64,000 nucleotides of DNA from Limnobacter sp. 130 (GTDB taxonomy: Bacteria; Pseudomonadota; Gammaproteobacteria; Burkholderiales; Burkholderiaceae_B). The DNA lies in the NCBI RefSeq assembly GCF_902506325.1, contig NZ_LR732330.1, positions 186,001 to 250,000 on the forward strand, in the 5' to 3' direction. The notes below the pieces were generated by a model. It was given only the letters and a program-made list of their open reading frames with translations, did not search any database and was not told the DNA's origin. Of the stretch, positions 22,609-32,104 are shown piece after piece (within the stretch, counting starts at the first letter, position 1; the number at the start of each line of letters is the position of its first letter). Both the position numbers and the translations under genes were made by a program.

Positions 22609-23397
22609 ATGACCGTCTACACCAGCTCAACCCTGGATGTACCTTCCACATCCAACATTCCAAAGCACGTTGCAATCGTGATGGATGGAAACGGCCGTTG
22701 GGCTAAACAGCGAATGATGCCCCGGTTCGCCGGGCACAAACGTGGTGTAGATGCAGTCAAGCGCACTGTTCAAGCCTGCTGTGAGTTGGGCGTTGAGCAT
22801 CTCACCCTGTTTGCTTTTTCCTCCGAGAACTGGCGTCGCCCCCCCGAGGAAGTCAGTTTATTGATGCGTCTGTTCATTCGGGTGCTTCGCAAAGACGTTG
22901 AGTCCATGCATCGGGAAAACATTTGCCTGAGGGTTATTGGCGACACCACAGCGTTTGAACCTGAGCTTCAAGCTGCGATTGCATCAGCTCAAGAGCTCAC
23001 CAAAGACAACACTCGGCTGTTCTTGAATATTGCTGCCAATTACGGTGGGCGTTGGGATATTCTCCAGGCCACCAAAAAAATGTTGAAAAACAATCCTGAG
23101 TTGGCCAGCAATCCCGAGCAAATATCTGAAACGGATCTGTCGAAGCATTTGTGCCTTCAAGGCAGCCCTGAGCCAGACCTTTTCATTCGCACCGGCGGCG
23201 AGCAAAGGGTGTCCAATTTCCTGTTGTGGCAGTTGGCGTACACTGAGTTCTATTTCACAGACAAGTTTTGGCCTGATTTCGGCAAGCCCATGATGCTTGA
23301 GGCCATTGATTCCTATAACAACAGAGAAAGACGCTTTGGTCGAACCTCCGAGCAGATTCAACCCCCAGTGGTCAATGTTCGGCAATCTGCCCAGTGA
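22609..23397 (+). CDS. uppS: Undecaprenyl diphosphate synthase (cis-prenyltransferase)
   Basis: Condenses eight isopentenyl diphosphates onto farnesyl diphosphate to make the C55 lipid carrier for peptidoglycan and O-antigen. [16 protein letters not shown] begins at residue 20, with the catalytic Asp at D26. [11 protein letters not shown] (about 65-75) and [28 protein letters not shown] (about 186-213) are the remaining conserved regions. At 262 residues it is slightly longer than E. coli UppS because of a ~15-residue N-terminal tail and a short C-terminal tail. It sits 8 bases after frr and 24 bases before cdsA. Confidence 0.96.
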   Translation: MTVYTSSTLDVPSTSNIPKHVAIVMDGNGRWAKQRMMPRFAGHKRGVDAVKRTVQACCELGVEHLTLFAFSSENWRRPPEEVSLLMRLFIRVLRKDVESMHRENICLRVIGDTTAFEPELQAAIASAQELTKDNTRLFLNIAANYGGRWDILQATKKMLKNNPELASNPEQISETDLSKHLCLQGSPEPDLFIRTGGEQRVSNFLLWQLAYTEFYFTDKFWPDFGKPMMLEAIDSYNNRERRFGRTSEQIQPPVVNVRQSAQ

Positions 23398-23421
23398 TTC
23401 GGTTCTCAATCGAGACATATC

Positions 23422-24264
23422 ATGCTTAGAACGCGTGTGATCACAGCTGTGATCCTGCTGATCGTGTTGCTAGTTGTTCTGTTGTATGGCGGCGTGGTCG
23501 GCTGGAATTTATTTGTATTGGCAGTGCTTGTGGGTGCCTTCTGGGAGTGGGCAAGGCTGGGTCTGTTCAAGCCCCGACAGGCAATTGCATATGCAGTGTT
23601 GGGCGGTGCCCTTTGCGTTGCTGCTGAACGTGTAATTAATCTCCAAACTCAAGCTCTTCCGTTGCTTGCCTTGGCCAGCGTTTTTTGGGTGGCTTTCGCC
23701 CCATGGTGCCTTCGAAATGTGTCCGTCGGCGTGTTGGCCAACAAAAGCCTGTACGGCTTCGCTGGCTTTGTTCTTATCGCCGCTGCGGGTTTGGCCTTGA
23801 TTATTACCAAAACCTACGGCATTGTCTTTTTATTAAGCACTATTGCAATTTGCTTTGCGGCGGATATTTTTGCGTATTTCTTTGGCAAAGCCCTGGGCAA
23901 ACGCAAGCTGGCTCCCCGTATTTCTCCCGGTAAAAGCTGGGAGGGTGCAATTGGTGGTGCATTCAGTGTGGTCTTGCTGAGTTGGCTGGTGGTTGTACTC
24001 TCTGGTACCTATCCCGAGCTGAAAAACACTTGGCAAGTAATGGCCTTTGAACGTTGGCACCCCTTTGTATTCACATTCTGGCTAGTGGTGCTCAGTGCCT
24101 ACAGTGTGGTGGGCGATCTGTTTGAATCCATGCTGAAACGCAGGGCAGGGCTGAAGGACAGCAGTCAGCTGCTGCCAGGCCACGGTGGCGTTCTGGACAG
24201 AATTGATGCGCAGCTGCCTGTGCTGCCTCTTGCAATTTTGCTGGTTAGTGCAATCGTGGTTTGA
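23422..24264 (+). CDS. cdsA: Phosphatidate cytidylyltransferase
   Basis: Integral inner-membrane enzyme making CDP-diacylglycerol from CTP and phosphatidic acid, the branch point to all phospholipids. About seven or eight hydrophobic segments span the 280 residues, starting with ITAVILLIVLLVVLLYGGVV near residues 8-27. The CdsA signature is present as KDSSQLLPGHGGVLDRIDA at about residues 245-263, including the conserved acidic residues. ISPGKSWEGAIGG near residues 168-180 is also typical. Its stop overlaps the TTG codon just before dxr. Confidence 0.95.
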   Translation: MLRTRVITAVILLIVLLVVLLYGGVVGWNLFVLAVLVGAFWEWARLGLFKPRQAIAYAVLGGALCVAAERVINLQTQALPLLALASVFWVAFAPWCLRNVSVGVLANKSLYGFAGFVLIAAAGLALIITKTYGIVFLLSTIAICFAADIFAYFFGKALGKRKLAPRISPGKSWEGAIGGAFSVVLLSWLVVVLSGTYPELKNTWQVMAFERWHPFVFTFWLVVLSAYSVVGDLFESMLKRRAGLKDSSQLLPGHGGVLDRIDAQLPVLPLAILLVSAIVV

Positions 24265-24272
24265 ATTTGACA

Positions 24273-25472
24273 ATGAACGTGCAAAAACTACTTATCTTGG
24301 GTGCAACGGGAACCATTGGTGTCAACACACTGGATGTGGTTGCCAGGCACCCGAACCGTTTCCAGGTGCACGGCCTGGCGGCAGGTAAAAACATTGAACT
24401 GCTGTATGCCCAGGCGTGTGTGCACAAGCCCAAGGCATTGATCATTTCTGATCCTGAAGCATTGAACAGTTGGCATGCCCTGGGCTTCAGTAACAAACTT
24501 CGCGATCAACTGGGCTACGTTCCCGAAATTGGCGGGCACGGCGATCTTGAGTCTTTGTGCCAAAGCGATCAAGTTGACATTGTTGTGGCTGCCATCGTGG
24601 GCTCTGCAGGCCTTAAGCCCACACTCAGCGCTTTGCAGGCCGGGAAAAGGGTGCTGTTGGCGAACAAGGAATCCCTTGTTCTTGCCGGGCAGTTCATGAT
24701 TCAGGCCTGTTTGCGATCGGGCGCCACAATTTTACCTGTCGACTCAGAGCACAATGCGATTTATCAGTGCCTGCCATCGAACTACGATATAAGTAAAGCA
24801 AGCGAGTTTGGTATTGAACGGCTGGTTTTGACGGCCTCGGGCGGACCATTCCGAAACAAAAGCCTCGCGGAACTTTCCGAGGTCACGCCTGCCCAAGCGA
24901 TTGCGCATCCGAATTGGGTGATGGGTCGGAAAATCTCAGTGGACAGCGCCACAATGGCCAACAAGGGTTTGGAGCTGATCGAAGCATTGTGGCTGTTCGG
25001 TTTGCCTGCCAGTCAGCTGTCCGTGGTGGTTCACCCGCAATCGATTGTCCATTCTTTGGTGGAATACAAAGATGGCAGTATGTTGGCGCAACTGGGTTGC
25101 CCAGACATGCGAACACCGATCGCCCACGTATTGGGCTTGCCCGACCGAATTGAATCCGGATCGCCACGTTTGAATTTGGCCGCCTTGGGCAGACTGGATT
25201 TCGAAGAACCCGATTTAAGTCGCTTTCCGATGCTGAAATTGGCTTTCGAGGTACTGGAGAAACCCGACACCATGGCGCCCGTTTTCAATGCCGCCAACGA
25301 GATGGCTGTGGACTTGTTTTTGAATGAAAAGATTGCTTATATGGACATTGTGAAGCTGACGCAAATGTGTATTGCCCGTTTCGCATCTGCCTCGGTTGGC
25401 AATCTGGACGATGCCTTTGCATTGGACAGCGAAGTGCGAGCTTTCGCAACCGAATGCGCTGGAAAGTTTTAA
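24273..25472 (+). CDS. dxr: 1-deoxy-D-xylulose 5-phosphate reductoisomerase
   Basis: Converts DXP to MEP in the non-mevalonate isoprenoid pathway, which feeds UppS nearby. Counting from the ATG at 24273 gives 399 residues, the usual length. LLILGATGTIGVNTLDVV at residues 6-23 is the NADPH-binding glycine motif. ILPVDSEHNAIYQC (about 147-160) holds the metal-binding Asp and Glu, and LTASGGPFRNKS (about 183-194) the substrate loop. An in-frame TTG at 24261 overlaps the cdsA stop and would add four residues; neither start has a clear ribosome binding site, so coupling to cdsA translation is likely. Confidence 0.95.
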   Translation: MNVQKLLILGATGTIGVNTLDVVARHPNRFQVHGLAAGKNIELLYAQACVHKPKALIISDPEALNSWHALGFSNKLRDQLGYVPEIGGHGDLESLCQSDQVDIVVAAIVGSAGLKPTLSALQAGKRVLLANKESLVLAGQFMIQACLRSGATILPVDSEHNAIYQCLPSNYDISKASEFGIERLVLTASGGPFRNKSLAELSEVTPAQAIAHPNWVMGRKISVDSATMANKGLELIEALWLFGLPASQLSVVVHPQSIVHSLVEYKDGSMLAQLGCPDMRTPIAHVLGLPDRIESGSPRLNLAALGRLDFEEPDLSRFPMLKLAFEVLEKPDTMAPVFNAANEMAVDLFLNEKIAYMDIVKLTQMCIARFASASVGNLDDAFALDSEVRAFATECAGKF

Positions 25473-25485
25473 ACACAGGATTTAA

Positions 25486-26829
25486 ATGCTGAATTCAATT
25501 GTTTCGTTCCTGCTTGCCTTGGGCATTCTGGTTTTTATTCACGAGTACGGCCACTACGCAGTGGCCCGCTACTATGGCGTGCGTGTGATTCGCTTTTCAG
25601 TGGGTTTTGGCAAGCCCATTTTTCGGTGGATCAACCAGAAAACCAAGGTGGAATGGACAATTTCGTGGATTCCCTTGGGCGGATATGTTCGTATGCTCGA
25701 TGAGCGTGACCCGGACAGCCTGAAAGGTCACGATATTGAGCTCTCAGAGGCTTTTAACCGCAAACCCGTGGGTCAGCGCATCGCGGTTGTGTTGGCGGGC
25801 CCCTTGGCCAACCTGATTCTTGCCGCGTTGATTTACGGCTTTTTGGCTTATATGCAGCCAATGGGCCTGGCCACTCAGGTTTCCGAGCCCACACCGAACT
25901 CGATCGCGGCCAGTACTGGCTTGATGGGCGGCGATGAAATCACGGAAGTCAACGGCGATAGAACCAAAAACTGGAACGAAGTCTCTTGGGCCTTGATCAA
26001 AGCTCGCCTTTTCCGCGACGATCTGTCAATCAAGGTTGATCGTGGAGGAAATGAAGTATTTCTGGAGCCGGTCAAGTCATCGGCAATCAATGCGGAGTTG
26101 GGTCCTTCTTTAACACGCGAACTGGGATTTTCCCCCATCGAAAAAAGCGTGCTGGTCAGGGCTGTGGGCGAGGGCAGTGCTGCAGCAAAGGCTGGCTTTC
26201 TGCCGAACGATCAATTGTTAAGCGTAGATGGCATCCCGGTTGAAACCTCGGCCCAATTTACCACCCTGATCAAAGAGCGCCCCGCATCAAAATCCACGGT
26301 GCTTGTTCGTCGCAACGAGCAAGACATCAGTTTATTGGCCGTACCTGAAAAAACACAATTGGAAAACGGGGAAACGATTGGACGTCTGGGCTTGTCCATA
26401 GGCGGCGAATCAATCATTGTCAGCAATCCCTTGAATCCGTTTGAATCGATTGTTGAAGGCACTGGTCGTATGATCGAAGTCAGCGTATTTTCGCTGGCCG
26501 CGTTGGGTAAAATGGTCACGGGCGATTTGTCCTGGAACCACCTTAGTGGACCAGTGTCCATTGCTTCGGCTGCAGGCGAATCATCGAGCCTCGGGATTCT
26601 TCCTTTTTTCGGTTTTCTGGCCATGGTTTCTGTTAGCCTAGGCATTTTGAATCTTTTGCCGATCCCTCTCTTGGATGGTGGGCACTTGATGTATTATTTG
26701 GCCGAAATCGTCAGAGGCAAGCCGGTTGATGAAGTGTGGCAAATTCGAGGCCAAAAACTGGGTATTTTGCTGATTGGCATATTGACCAGTGTTGCTTTTT
26801 TTAATGATATTCAAAGGCTAATTTTCTAA
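25486..26829 (+). CDS. rseP: Site-2 protease RseP
   Basis: Inner-membrane zinc metalloprotease for regulated intramembrane proteolysis, in E. coli acting on the anti-sigma factor RseA. The zinc motif HEYGH is at residues 19-23 in the first membrane helix. The third ligand region is LLPIPLLDGGHLMYY near the C-terminus (about 390-405). Two periplasmic PDZ domains lie between, roughly residues 115-300 (PNSIAASTGLMGGDEI and GEGSAAAKAGFLPNDQLLSVDG). Four transmembrane segments can be counted. The 447-residue length is standard. It is 13 bases from dxr and just upstream of bamA, matching the outer-membrane stress role. Confidence 0.96.
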   Translation: MLNSIVSFLLALGILVFIHEYGHYAVARYYGVRVIRFSVGFGKPIFRWINQKTKVEWTISWIPLGGYVRMLDERDPDSLKGHDIELSEAFNRKPVGQRIAVVLAGPLANLILAALIYGFLAYMQPMGLATQVSEPTPNSIAASTGLMGGDEITEVNGDRTKNWNEVSWALIKARLFRDDLSIKVDRGGNEVFLEPVKSSAINAELGPSLTRELGFSPIEKSVLVRAVGEGSAAAKAGFLPNDQLLSVDGIPVETSAQFTTLIKERPASKSTVLVRRNEQDISLLAVPEKTQLENGETIGRLGLSIGGESIIVSNPLNPFESIVEGTGRMIEVSVFSLAALGKMVTGDLSWNHLSGPVSIASAAGESSSLGILPFFGFLAMVSVSLGILNLLPIPLLDGGHLMYYLAEIVRGKPVDEVWQIRGQKLGILLIGILTSVAFFNDIQRLIF

Positions 26830-26844
26830 AGGCCTTCATATATT

Positions 26845-26874
26845 GGTTCCAGCCTGACGGGGCTGGTAGGAACG
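26845..26874 (+). promoter_or_regulatory. Hairpin overlapping the bamA ribosome binding site
   Basis: CCAGCC (26849-26854, counting from C49) pairs with GGCTGG (26861-26866) around a 6-base loop, and GTT (26846-26848) can pair with AAC (26871-26873) below a small bulge. The likely Shine-Dalgarno AGGAA (26868-26872) falls in the bulge and lower stem, eight bases before the bamA ATG at 26881. It could limit translation. No T run follows, so it is not a terminator. Confidence 0.35.
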
Positions 26875-26880
26875 ATCTGA

Positions 26881-29187
26881 ATGACAATAAGAAGTACTCT
26901 GTTTCCAGCGCGCTTGGTTTACCCAGTCGTGGCCACCTGTGCATTGTCGGTGGGCGTTGTACACGCCCAGGCAACCCAATTTGTGGTGAAAGACATCGAG
27001 GTGGAAGGATTGCGTCGCACTGAAGCGGGCACGGTGTTTAGCTACCTGCCGATTCGCGTGGGCGACACATTTACCGATGAGAAGGCCTTGCAGGCCATCC
27101 GCTCACTTTTTGCGACCGGTTTTTTTGAAGACGTCAAAATTTCTGCAAAAGGCGATGTGCTGGTTGTTACCGTGGTTGAGCGCCCAGCGATCGCCTCTGT
27201 AGAAATCAATGGCACCAAGGAATTCGACAAGGAAACGCTGAAGGAAGCACTGAAAGGTGTGGGTATCGGCGAATCGCTGATTTTCGATAAGTCTCTGCTT
27301 GACAAAGCTGAGCAGGAATTGAAGCGCCAGTACCTTTCACGCAGCAAATATGGCGCGCAGGTTCAAACCCGAGTGGATCAGTTGGCACGTAACCGTGTAG
27401 GCATCACCTTCAATGTTGACGAAGGCGAGTCTGCATCGATCAAACAACTGAAAATTCTGGGTGCAAAGGATTTTGAAGAGGAAGACCTGCTTGAGGAATT
27501 TCAGCTGAGCACTGGTGGCTGGATGTCCTGGTACAGCAAAAACGATCAGTATTCACGGCAAAAGCTCAGTGGTGACATTGAAAAGCTGCGTTCTTTTTAC
27601 CTGAATCGCGGTTATGCCGATTTCAATATCGAGAATACCCAGGTTCAAATCGCACCCAACAAACAAGACATTTTCATCACGATCACCATCAAGGAAGGCG
27701 AGAAATTCACCTTTGGTGATATCGAACTGACCGGTCAGTTAACGGGTCGCGATGACGAACTGCGCTCGCTGATCAAGATGAAGAAAGGCGAAACCTTTAA
27801 TGGCGAATTGTTGACCGATACCTCCAAAGCCATTCAAGACCGTTTAGGTAATTATGGTTATGCATTTGCCAATGCCAACGTCATTCCCGACCTTGATCGC
27901 GAAAATCGTGTGGTCAACATCAATATGGCAGTGGACACGGGTAAGCGGGTTTATGTCCGCCGCATGAATGTGGGTGGAAACACCCGCACCAAAGATGAAG
28001 TAATTCGCCGTGAATTCCGTCAGTTTGAGTCTTCTTGGTACGATTCCAGAAAAATCCAGTTGTCCAAAGAGCGTGTTGACCGTTTGGGCTATTTCTCCAA
28101 TGTCGAGATTGAAACTCAACCAGTACCAGGCACATCAGATCAAATCGATGTAAACATGCAGGTTGAAGAAAAGCCGACCGGCAACCTGTTGCTCGGTGCC
28201 GGTATTTCCAGTACGGACAGTGTGGTGCTCTCTGCTGCAATTCAGCAGCAAAACCTGTTTGGTACCGGTAAAACAGTGGGCCTTGAGTTGAATACGAGCA
28301 AGGTGAACCGCACAATTTCGTTTTCACAAACCGACCCCTATTTCACCATTGATGGCGTCTCCCGCAGTTTCGAGGTGTACAACCGCCGCACAGACCCCAG
28401 CGAATTGAATTTGGGTGACTACATTATTGAAACCACTGGTGCAGGTCTGCGTTTTGGTTACCCAATCAGTGAGTTCGAGCGTATTTCATTTGGTGCTGGT
28501 TACGAGGGCACCGATCTTGAAGTGGGTCCGTTCAGCCCGGATCGTTTCCAGCGATACGTGAATGACTTTGGCAATTCCAGCTACGCCATTTTGCTCAATG
28601 CAGGCTATTCGTTTGATTCTCGCGATTCAGCCATTGCGCCAACGCGTGGACGTGTAACCCGCTTGACCGCTGAATATGCAACGCCGCTTGGCGATCAAGA
28701 GTTTATCCGCACCACTTACCAGGAACAGTTCTACTTCCCGATTGGCAAGCTTTATACCTTGGCACTGAACGGCGAGATTACTGGTGGTTTCGGCTTGGGC
28801 GGTTCGCCTTACCCGATTTTCCGCAATGTGTACGCAGGTGGTATTGGTACGGTTCGTGGCTATCGCTCCTCCACTCTGGGGCCGCGTGATGCTGACAATG
28901 TACCCATTGGCGGCGCCAAGCGCGTTATTGCCAATGCCGAGTTTTTCTTCCCGATACCGGGTATGTCGAGAGACCGGACATTCCGGGCCTTCACATTCCT
29001 GGACGCAGGCAATGTTTTCCAAACCAATGAGAAAATCAAGTTTGGCGAACTGCGCTACTCCACCGGTGTAGGTATTTCCTGGTTGTCCCCAGTTGGGCCT
29101 TTGAAATTCAGCTTGGGTGTGCCGCTGAACAAAGAGCCTCAGGACGAAACCCAACGTGTTCAATTCACGATTGGTACAGGCTTCTAA
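26881..29187 (+). CDS. bamA: Outer membrane protein assembly factor BamA
   Basis: Central component of the BAM complex that inserts beta-barrel proteins into the outer membrane; Omp85 family. A signal peptide ends near VGVVHAQA (residue ~31). Five POTRA domains span roughly residues 35-430, the first opening with FVVKDIEVEGLRRTEAGTVFSYLPI. The C-terminal ~340 residues form the 16-strand barrel. The barrel contains the lid-loop motif VRGYRSSTLGPRD near residue 660 (VRGF/Y) and ends in VQFTIGTGF with a terminal aromatic residue. The 768-residue length fits. It is followed after 26 bases by the Skp-like chaperone gene, the usual order. Confidence 0.97.
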   Translation: MTIRSTLFPARLVYPVVATCALSVGVVHAQATQFVVKDIEVEGLRRTEAGTVFSYLPIRVGDTFTDEKALQAIRSLFATGFFEDVKISAKGDVLVVTVVERPAIASVEINGTKEFDKETLKEALKGVGIGESLIFDKSLLDKAEQELKRQYLSRSKYGAQVQTRVDQLARNRVGITFNVDEGESASIKQLKILGAKDFEEEDLLEEFQLSTGGWMSWYSKNDQYSRQKLSGDIEKLRSFYLNRGYADFNIENTQVQIAPNKQDIFITITIKEGEKFTFGDIELTGQLTGRDDELRSLIKMKKGETFNGELLTDTSKAIQDRLGNYGYAFANANVIPDLDRENRVVNINMAVDTGKRVYVRRMNVGGNTRTKDEVIRREFRQFESSWYDSRKIQLSKERVDRLGYFSNVEIETQPVPGTSDQIDVNMQVEEKPTGNLLLGAGISSTDSVVLSAAIQQQNLFGTGKTVGLELNTSKVNRTISFSQTDPYFTIDGVSRSFEVYNRRTDPSELNLGDYIIETTGAGLRFGYPISEFERISFGAGYEGTDLEVGPFSPDRFQRYVNDFGNSSYAILLNAGYSFDSRDSAIAPTRGRVTRLTAEYATPLGDQEFIRTTYQEQFYFPIGKLYTLALNGEITGGFGLGGSPYPIFRNVYAGGIGTVRGYRSSTLGPRDADNVPIGGAKRVIANAEFFFPIPGMSRDRTFRAFTFLDAGNVFQTNEKIKFGELRYSTGVGISWLSPVGPLKFSLGVPLNKEPQDETQRVQFTIGTGF

Positions 29188-29213
29188 ATTCGAATATATA
29201 TTGGAGAACGGTT

Positions 29214-29729
29214 TTGAATAGTGTGAAAAAATTGTTGATTGGTGGTGCTTTGTCCCTGGCAGTTGTATTGCCAACCATGTCCCACGCTCAAGCAGCGACA
29301 AAGATCGGATTTGTGAACACAGAACGCATTTTGCGTGACTCCAAGTTCGCAGTCGAGTCTCAGAAAAAACTGGAACGGGATTTTTCCAAGCGTCAGAAAG
29401 AACTGGAAGATCTGGCAACCAAGGTCAAGGCCGAGGCCACCAAGCTGGACAAAGATGCCATTACTTTGCCTGAAGCAGAGAAGGTTCGTCGTCAGCGTGA
29501 CCTGGCCGAAATGGACCGTGATTTCCAGCGCAAGCGTCGCGAATTTGAAGAAGACTTGGCTCAGCGCAAAAATCAGGTGGTGGGCGAGCTGGTGGAGCGG
29601 GCGAACCGAGTCATTCGTCAAATTGCTGAAAAGGAAAACTACGATATTATTTTCCAGGAAGCAGTGTACGCCCACAAGCGCATCGACATCACAGACCAGG
29701 TGCTCGGCAGCTTGGACAACGCGAAGTAA
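29214..29729 (+). CDS. skp: Periplasmic OmpH/Skp-family chaperone
   Basis: Periplasmic holdase for unfolded outer-membrane proteins. The start is a TTG at 29214, supported by GGAGAA at 29203-29208. A signal peptide is clear: KKLLIGGALSLAVVLPTMSHAQA, cleaved near residue 26. The mature part opens with KIGFVNTERILRDSK, typical of OmpH, and continues as two long charged helices that form the tentacle-like coiled coil. The 171-residue length fits. It lies between bamA and lpxD, the standard context. Confidence 0.94.
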   Translation: MNSVKKLLIGGALSLAVVLPTMSHAQAATKIGFVNTERILRDSKFAVESQKKLERDFSKRQKELEDLATKVKAEATKLDKDAITLPEAEKVRRQRDLAEMDRDFQRKRREFEEDLAQRKNQVVGELVERANRVIRQIAEKENYDIIFQEAVYAHKRIDITDQVLGSLDNAK

Positions 29730-29738
29730 ACCACATCA

Positions 29739-30818
29739 ATGAATTTCATTGAGACGAAGCTCAGCACACTGCTTGAGCAGTTCGGTGGCCGACTGGCTTC
29801 GTTTGGTGGTGATCAGACGGTGGCTGGCGACATTGTGCTTACTGGAATTCAGTCACTTGAAAAAGCCGGGGGAAACCACCTCGGCTTTCTTGCCAACCCC
29901 AAGTTTCGCGATCAACTGCTTTCGACGAAAGCCGGTGTAGTGCTTGTTCGCGAATCCCAATTCGAATCAATCTGCCAATACCTGGAAGAAAGCGCTGCTC
30001 ATGCACCTTCCAGCGTGGCCTGGTTGGTGAACGACCCATACCTGTACTACGCCAAATTACAACAATGGTGGGTAGCCCGCAGTGAGTTCAAGCCTCAGGC
30101 GGGTATTCATCCGCGTGCTGTTGTAGATCCCACCGCCACAATTGCACCCAGCGCGATGGTTGCTGCCAATTGTGTGATTGGAGCCCATGTCAAAGTGGGA
30201 GAAGGCAGCCGAATTGAGGCTGGCGTAGTTTTGGGCAACCATGTTGAAGTGGGTGATGCCACCCGAATTTATCCGAATGTGACCGTGTATGACGAATGCG
30301 TAATTGGCTCGCACTGCGTGATTCATGCAGGTGTGGTGATCGGTGCAGACGGCTTTGGCTTTGCCAATGAAAAAGGCGCTTGGGTAAAAATTCCGCAAGT
30401 TGGTCGGGTTGTTATTGCTGATCAGGTTGAAATTGGGGCAAACACCACCATTGACCGGGGTGCGATCGACGACACATTGATCGGTTTCGGCGTAAAACTG
30501 GATAATCAAATCCAGATCGCTCACAATGTCACGGTGGGAGAACATTCCGCCATGGCGGGCTGCGTTGGAATTGCAGGCAGCACGGCCATTGGCGCACGCT
30601 GCACAGTGGGTGGCGCGGCCATGGTGTTCGGTCACTTGAATATTCCGGATGGTACTCATGTCTCCGGGGCTTCTGTGGTCATGAGCAGTATTAAGGAGCC
30701 CGGTGCCTACACCGGAATTTTCCCCTTGCAAGAACACAAGGATTGGGAGAAAACTGCAGTAACTCTCAAGCAATTACTCAAGTTGCGCAATGAAGTGCGC
30801 GAGTTGAAAAAACAATAA
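29739..30818 (+). CDS. lpxD: UDP-3-O-(3-hydroxyacyl)glucosamine N-acyltransferase
   Basis: Third enzyme of lipid A synthesis, transferring a 3-hydroxyacyl chain from ACP to the 2-amino group. A ~100-residue N-terminal uridine-binding domain contains [17 protein letters not shown]. Left-handed beta-helix hexapeptide repeats run from about residue 105 to 320. The catalytic His is in the stretch [17 protein letters not shown] (about 245-261). A C-terminal helical extension ([22 protein letters not shown]) matches the family. The 359-residue length is standard. The gene is 9 bases after skp. Confidence 0.96.
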   Translation: MNFIETKLSTLLEQFGGRLASFGGDQTVAGDIVLTGIQSLEKAGGNHLGFLANPKFRDQLLSTKAGVVLVRESQFESICQYLEESAAHAPSSVAWLVNDPYLYYAKLQQWWVARSEFKPQAGIHPRAVVDPTATIAPSAMVAANCVIGAHVKVGEGSRIEAGVVLGNHVEVGDATRIYPNVTVYDECVIGSHCVIHAGVVIGADGFGFANEKGAWVKIPQVGRVVIADQVEIGANTTIDRGAIDDTLIGFGVKLDNQIQIAHNVTVGEHSAMAGCVGIAGSTAIGARCTVGGAAMVFGHLNIPDGTHVSGASVVMSSIKEPGAYTGIFPLQEHKDWEKTAVTLKQLLKLRNEVRELKKQ

Positions 30819-30849
30819 ACCTAAATTTTAAAGTGTGAACTCAGAAGCT

Positions 30850-31299
30850 ATGAATACGCCAGTTATGGACATCAAAGGCATTTTGGAAAATTTGCCGCAC
30901 CGTTACCCTTTTGTACTCGTAGATCGGGTGCTTGAACTTGAACCGAATGTTCGAATTCTGGCCCAGAAAAACGTCAGTTACAACGAGCCATTTTTTCCGG
31001 GACACTTTCCGGTCCACCCGGTCATGCCCGGCGTGTTGATCATGGAAGCGTTGGCACAGGCCGCAGGCTTGTTGTCTTTTAAATCCATGGAAGCCGCGCC
31101 CGACAAGAACCTCGTGTATTACTTCGTGGGTATCGACAACTGTCGTTTCAAGCGACCTGTTGTGCCCGGTGATGTACTGATGCTGGATGTTCAAGTGGAA
31201 CGCGTATCGCGCGGTATCTGGAAATACGCTGCGAAAGCGCTTGTGGATGGCAATGTGGTCGCGCTGGCTGATTTAATGTGCACGGCCCGCGAGGTTTAA
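30850..31299 (+). CDS. fabZ: 3-hydroxyacyl-ACP dehydratase FabZ
   Basis: Dehydrates 3-hydroxyacyl-ACP in fatty acid elongation; hot-dog fold. [13 protein letters not shown] (about residues 15-27) and [23 protein letters not shown] (about 49-71) contain the catalytic His (H53) and Glu (E67) regions. I start at the ATG at 30850, giving 149 residues, the usual length. An in-frame GTG at 30835 would add five residues (MNSEA) and has no better ribosome binding site. It sits between lpxD and lpxA, where it competes for the same 3-hydroxyacyl-ACP pool. Confidence 0.95.
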   Translation: MNTPVMDIKGILENLPHRYPFVLVDRVLELEPNVRILAQKNVSYNEPFFPGHFPVHPVMPGVLIMEALAQAAGLLSFKSMEAAPDKNLVYYFVGIDNCRFKRPVVPGDVLMLDVQVERVSRGIWKYAAKALVDGNVVALADLMCTAREV

Positions 31300-31312
31300 G
31301 GAACACTTTCAA

Positions 31313-32101
31313 ATGCCCATACATGCATCTGCAATAGTCGATCCCAAGGCAGAACTGGATAGCACGGTAGAAGTTGGGCCGTTTTCAGTGATCGGACCCA
31401 ATGTGAAAATTGGTGCCCGTACCAAAATTGGCCCACACATGGTAATTAGCGGCCACACCACCATTGGTGAAGACAATGTATTTCATGGGGCGGCCACCAT
31501 TGGCGGCGACCCCCAAGATAAAAAATACAAAGGTGAACCCACCGAGTTGATCATTGGTGACAGAAACACCGTTCGGGAGTACTGCACCTTCAACACCGGT
31601 ACCGTGCAAGACGGTGGCAAAACCACCCTGGCCAATGACAATTGGATTATGGCTTATGTGCACATTGCGCACGACTGCCACATTGGCAGCAACACCATTA
31701 TTGCCAATAGCGTGCAATTGGCGGGTCACGTCATTATTGGTGACTGGGTGATCCTGGGGGGAATGAGCGGTATTCACCAGTTCATCCGTGTGGGCGACCA
31801 TGCCATGACGGCTTTCCAGACCAAGTTGATGCAAGACGTACCTCCATTTGTCATGGCAGCGGGCTACCCGGCTGCGCCGGCAGGCATAAACTCTGAAGGC
31901 TTGAAACGCAGGGGATTTTCACCCGATGCGGTTCTGAACATTAAAAGGGCTTACAAGGCAATTTATCGCCAGGGTCTAAGCATTGCCGAAGCAAAGGAGT
32001 CAATCGACTCGTTGAGCAATGCCGCACCCGACGATGCGAAGCCGCACCTTGTCTACATGAAGGCATTTCTCGACGAAGCCACCCGCGGCATTATTCGCTA
32101 A
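31313..32101 (+). CDS. lpxA: UDP-N-acetylglucosamine acyltransferase
   Basis: First enzyme of lipid A synthesis, acylating UDP-GlcNAc at the 3-OH. The 262-residue protein is almost entirely hexapeptide repeats in its first ~190 residues (for example VEVGPFSVIGPNVKIGARTKIGPH). The catalytic His lies in MAYVHIAHDCHIGSN (about residues 117-131). The stretch GMSGIHQFIRVGDHAM and the C-terminal helical domain are typical. The start ATG is 13 bases after fabZ and the stop is 3 bases before lpxB. Confidence 0.97.
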   Translation: MPIHASAIVDPKAELDSTVEVGPFSVIGPNVKIGARTKIGPHMVISGHTTIGEDNVFHGAATIGGDPQDKKYKGEPTELIIGDRNTVREYCTFNTGTVQDGGKTTLANDNWIMAYVHIAHDCHIGSNTIIANSVQLAGHVIIGDWVILGGMSGIHQFIRVGDHAMTAFQTKLMQDVPPFVMAAGYPAAPAGINSEGLKRRGFSPDAVLNIKRAYKAIYRQGLSIAEAKESIDSLSNAAPDDAKPHLVYMKAFLDEATRGIIR

Positions 32102-32104
32102 GTC

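Noticed and set aside
28627-29418. Long minus-strand ORF opposite bamA and skp
   Set aside because: It is antisense to two well-supported genes, and its protein sequence has no recognisable domain; such frames are common over codon-biased genes.
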